Shown: positions 63,784 to 64,000 of the stretch, one piece after another | Layout of the letters: every line of letters begins with the position of its first letter | Position numbering within the stretch: the first letter of the stretch is position 1 | The notes under the pieces: model-generated | Database searches by the model: none | Seen by the model: the letters and a program-made list of their open reading frames with translations, nothing else | What the model was told of the DNA's origin: nothing | Made by a program: the position numbers and the translations under genes | Origin: Parelaphostrongylus tenuis | Taxonomy: Eukaryota > Nematoda > Chromadorea > Rhabditida > Metastrongylidae | Direction: 5' to 3' | NCBI GenBank assembly: GCA_019055375.1 | Contig: JAHQIW010001423.1 | Coordinates: 248,001 to 312,000 of the forward strand | Length of the DNA: 64,000 bases

Positions 63784-63837
<54 letters not shown>
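63784..63837. repeat. (TA)n microsatellite, about 27 units
   Basis: Pure alternating TA. Frames reading IYIYIY or YIYIYI across it are artefacts. Confidence 0.97.
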
Positions 63838-63838
<1 letters not shown>

Positions 63839-64000
63839 TGCAAAATGATGTGCTAATGATCACGCGATCACCGTCAAGTAATGAACTTCAAAGCACTCAG
63901 AAAACCCATGGAAGCCTTGTTTTGATTTAAGTTAGTTTGATGTATAAAATGTATTTTCTCAAATTCTATAGTCAATTGTTAAACTTTGGGTTGATTTTCC

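Noticed and set aside
63637..63930. Frames of repeated Ile-Tyr
   Set aside because: Translation of a pure TA microsatellite.
1..64000. CRISPR arrays, bacterial operons, integrons or phage genes
   Set aside because: Nothing of the kind is present; gene structure and repeats are those of a nematode nuclear genome.

Overview
The window looks like an AT-rich nuclear contig from a strongylid nematode, most plausibly a hookworm-type genome (Ancylostoma/Necator-like). Three things point that way: a nematode-type glutamate-gated chloride channel (GluCl) gene built of short exons in kilobase-scale introns; several 5'-truncated RTE-clade retrotransposon tails; and a dense background of MITEs and tRNA-derived repeats. 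There are no operons, rRNAs, intact tRNAs or CRISPR arrays. Most of the open frames are chance or repeat-derived. The real genes had to be assembled from short exons joined by splice sites and reading phase.

Left part (about 6.2-21.4 kb, plus strand): five exons (6223-6329, 9151-9260, 11644-11757, 14083-14207, 15530-15664) join perfectly in phase. A terminal exon (21218-21430) joins in phase too, directly or through two weaker exons near 19.7 and 20.1 kb. I do not recognise the protein. Its 5' end lies left of 6.2 kb and was not found. Its introns hold RTE fragments, tRNA-derived SINE-like repeats and several hairpin MITEs.

Middle part (28.3-44.5 kb, minus strand): eleven exons encode nearly all of a GluCl subunit: end of the N-terminal helix, ligand-binding domain, both cysteine loops, four membrane segments and the stop codon. 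The signal-peptide exon is missing. The most upstream exon carries a 7-A run that breaks the family-conserved reading frame by one base. The two genes are convergent, with about 6.9 kb between stop codons; that gap contains an RTE pseudogene.

Right part (45-64 kb): no gene can be defended. It contains SINE-like repeats with Pol III box A/B motifs, a foldback element whose arms are tRNA-like, an 80-bp tandem duplication, a dead and shortened mariner with recognisable inverted termini, MITEs, and TA and GA microsatellites.

The observations most worth following are the unrecognised plus-strand gene, the homopolymer frameshift in the GluCl gene, and a repeat class with inverted tRNA-like arms found at three places (34.5, 37.5 and 55.6 kb).
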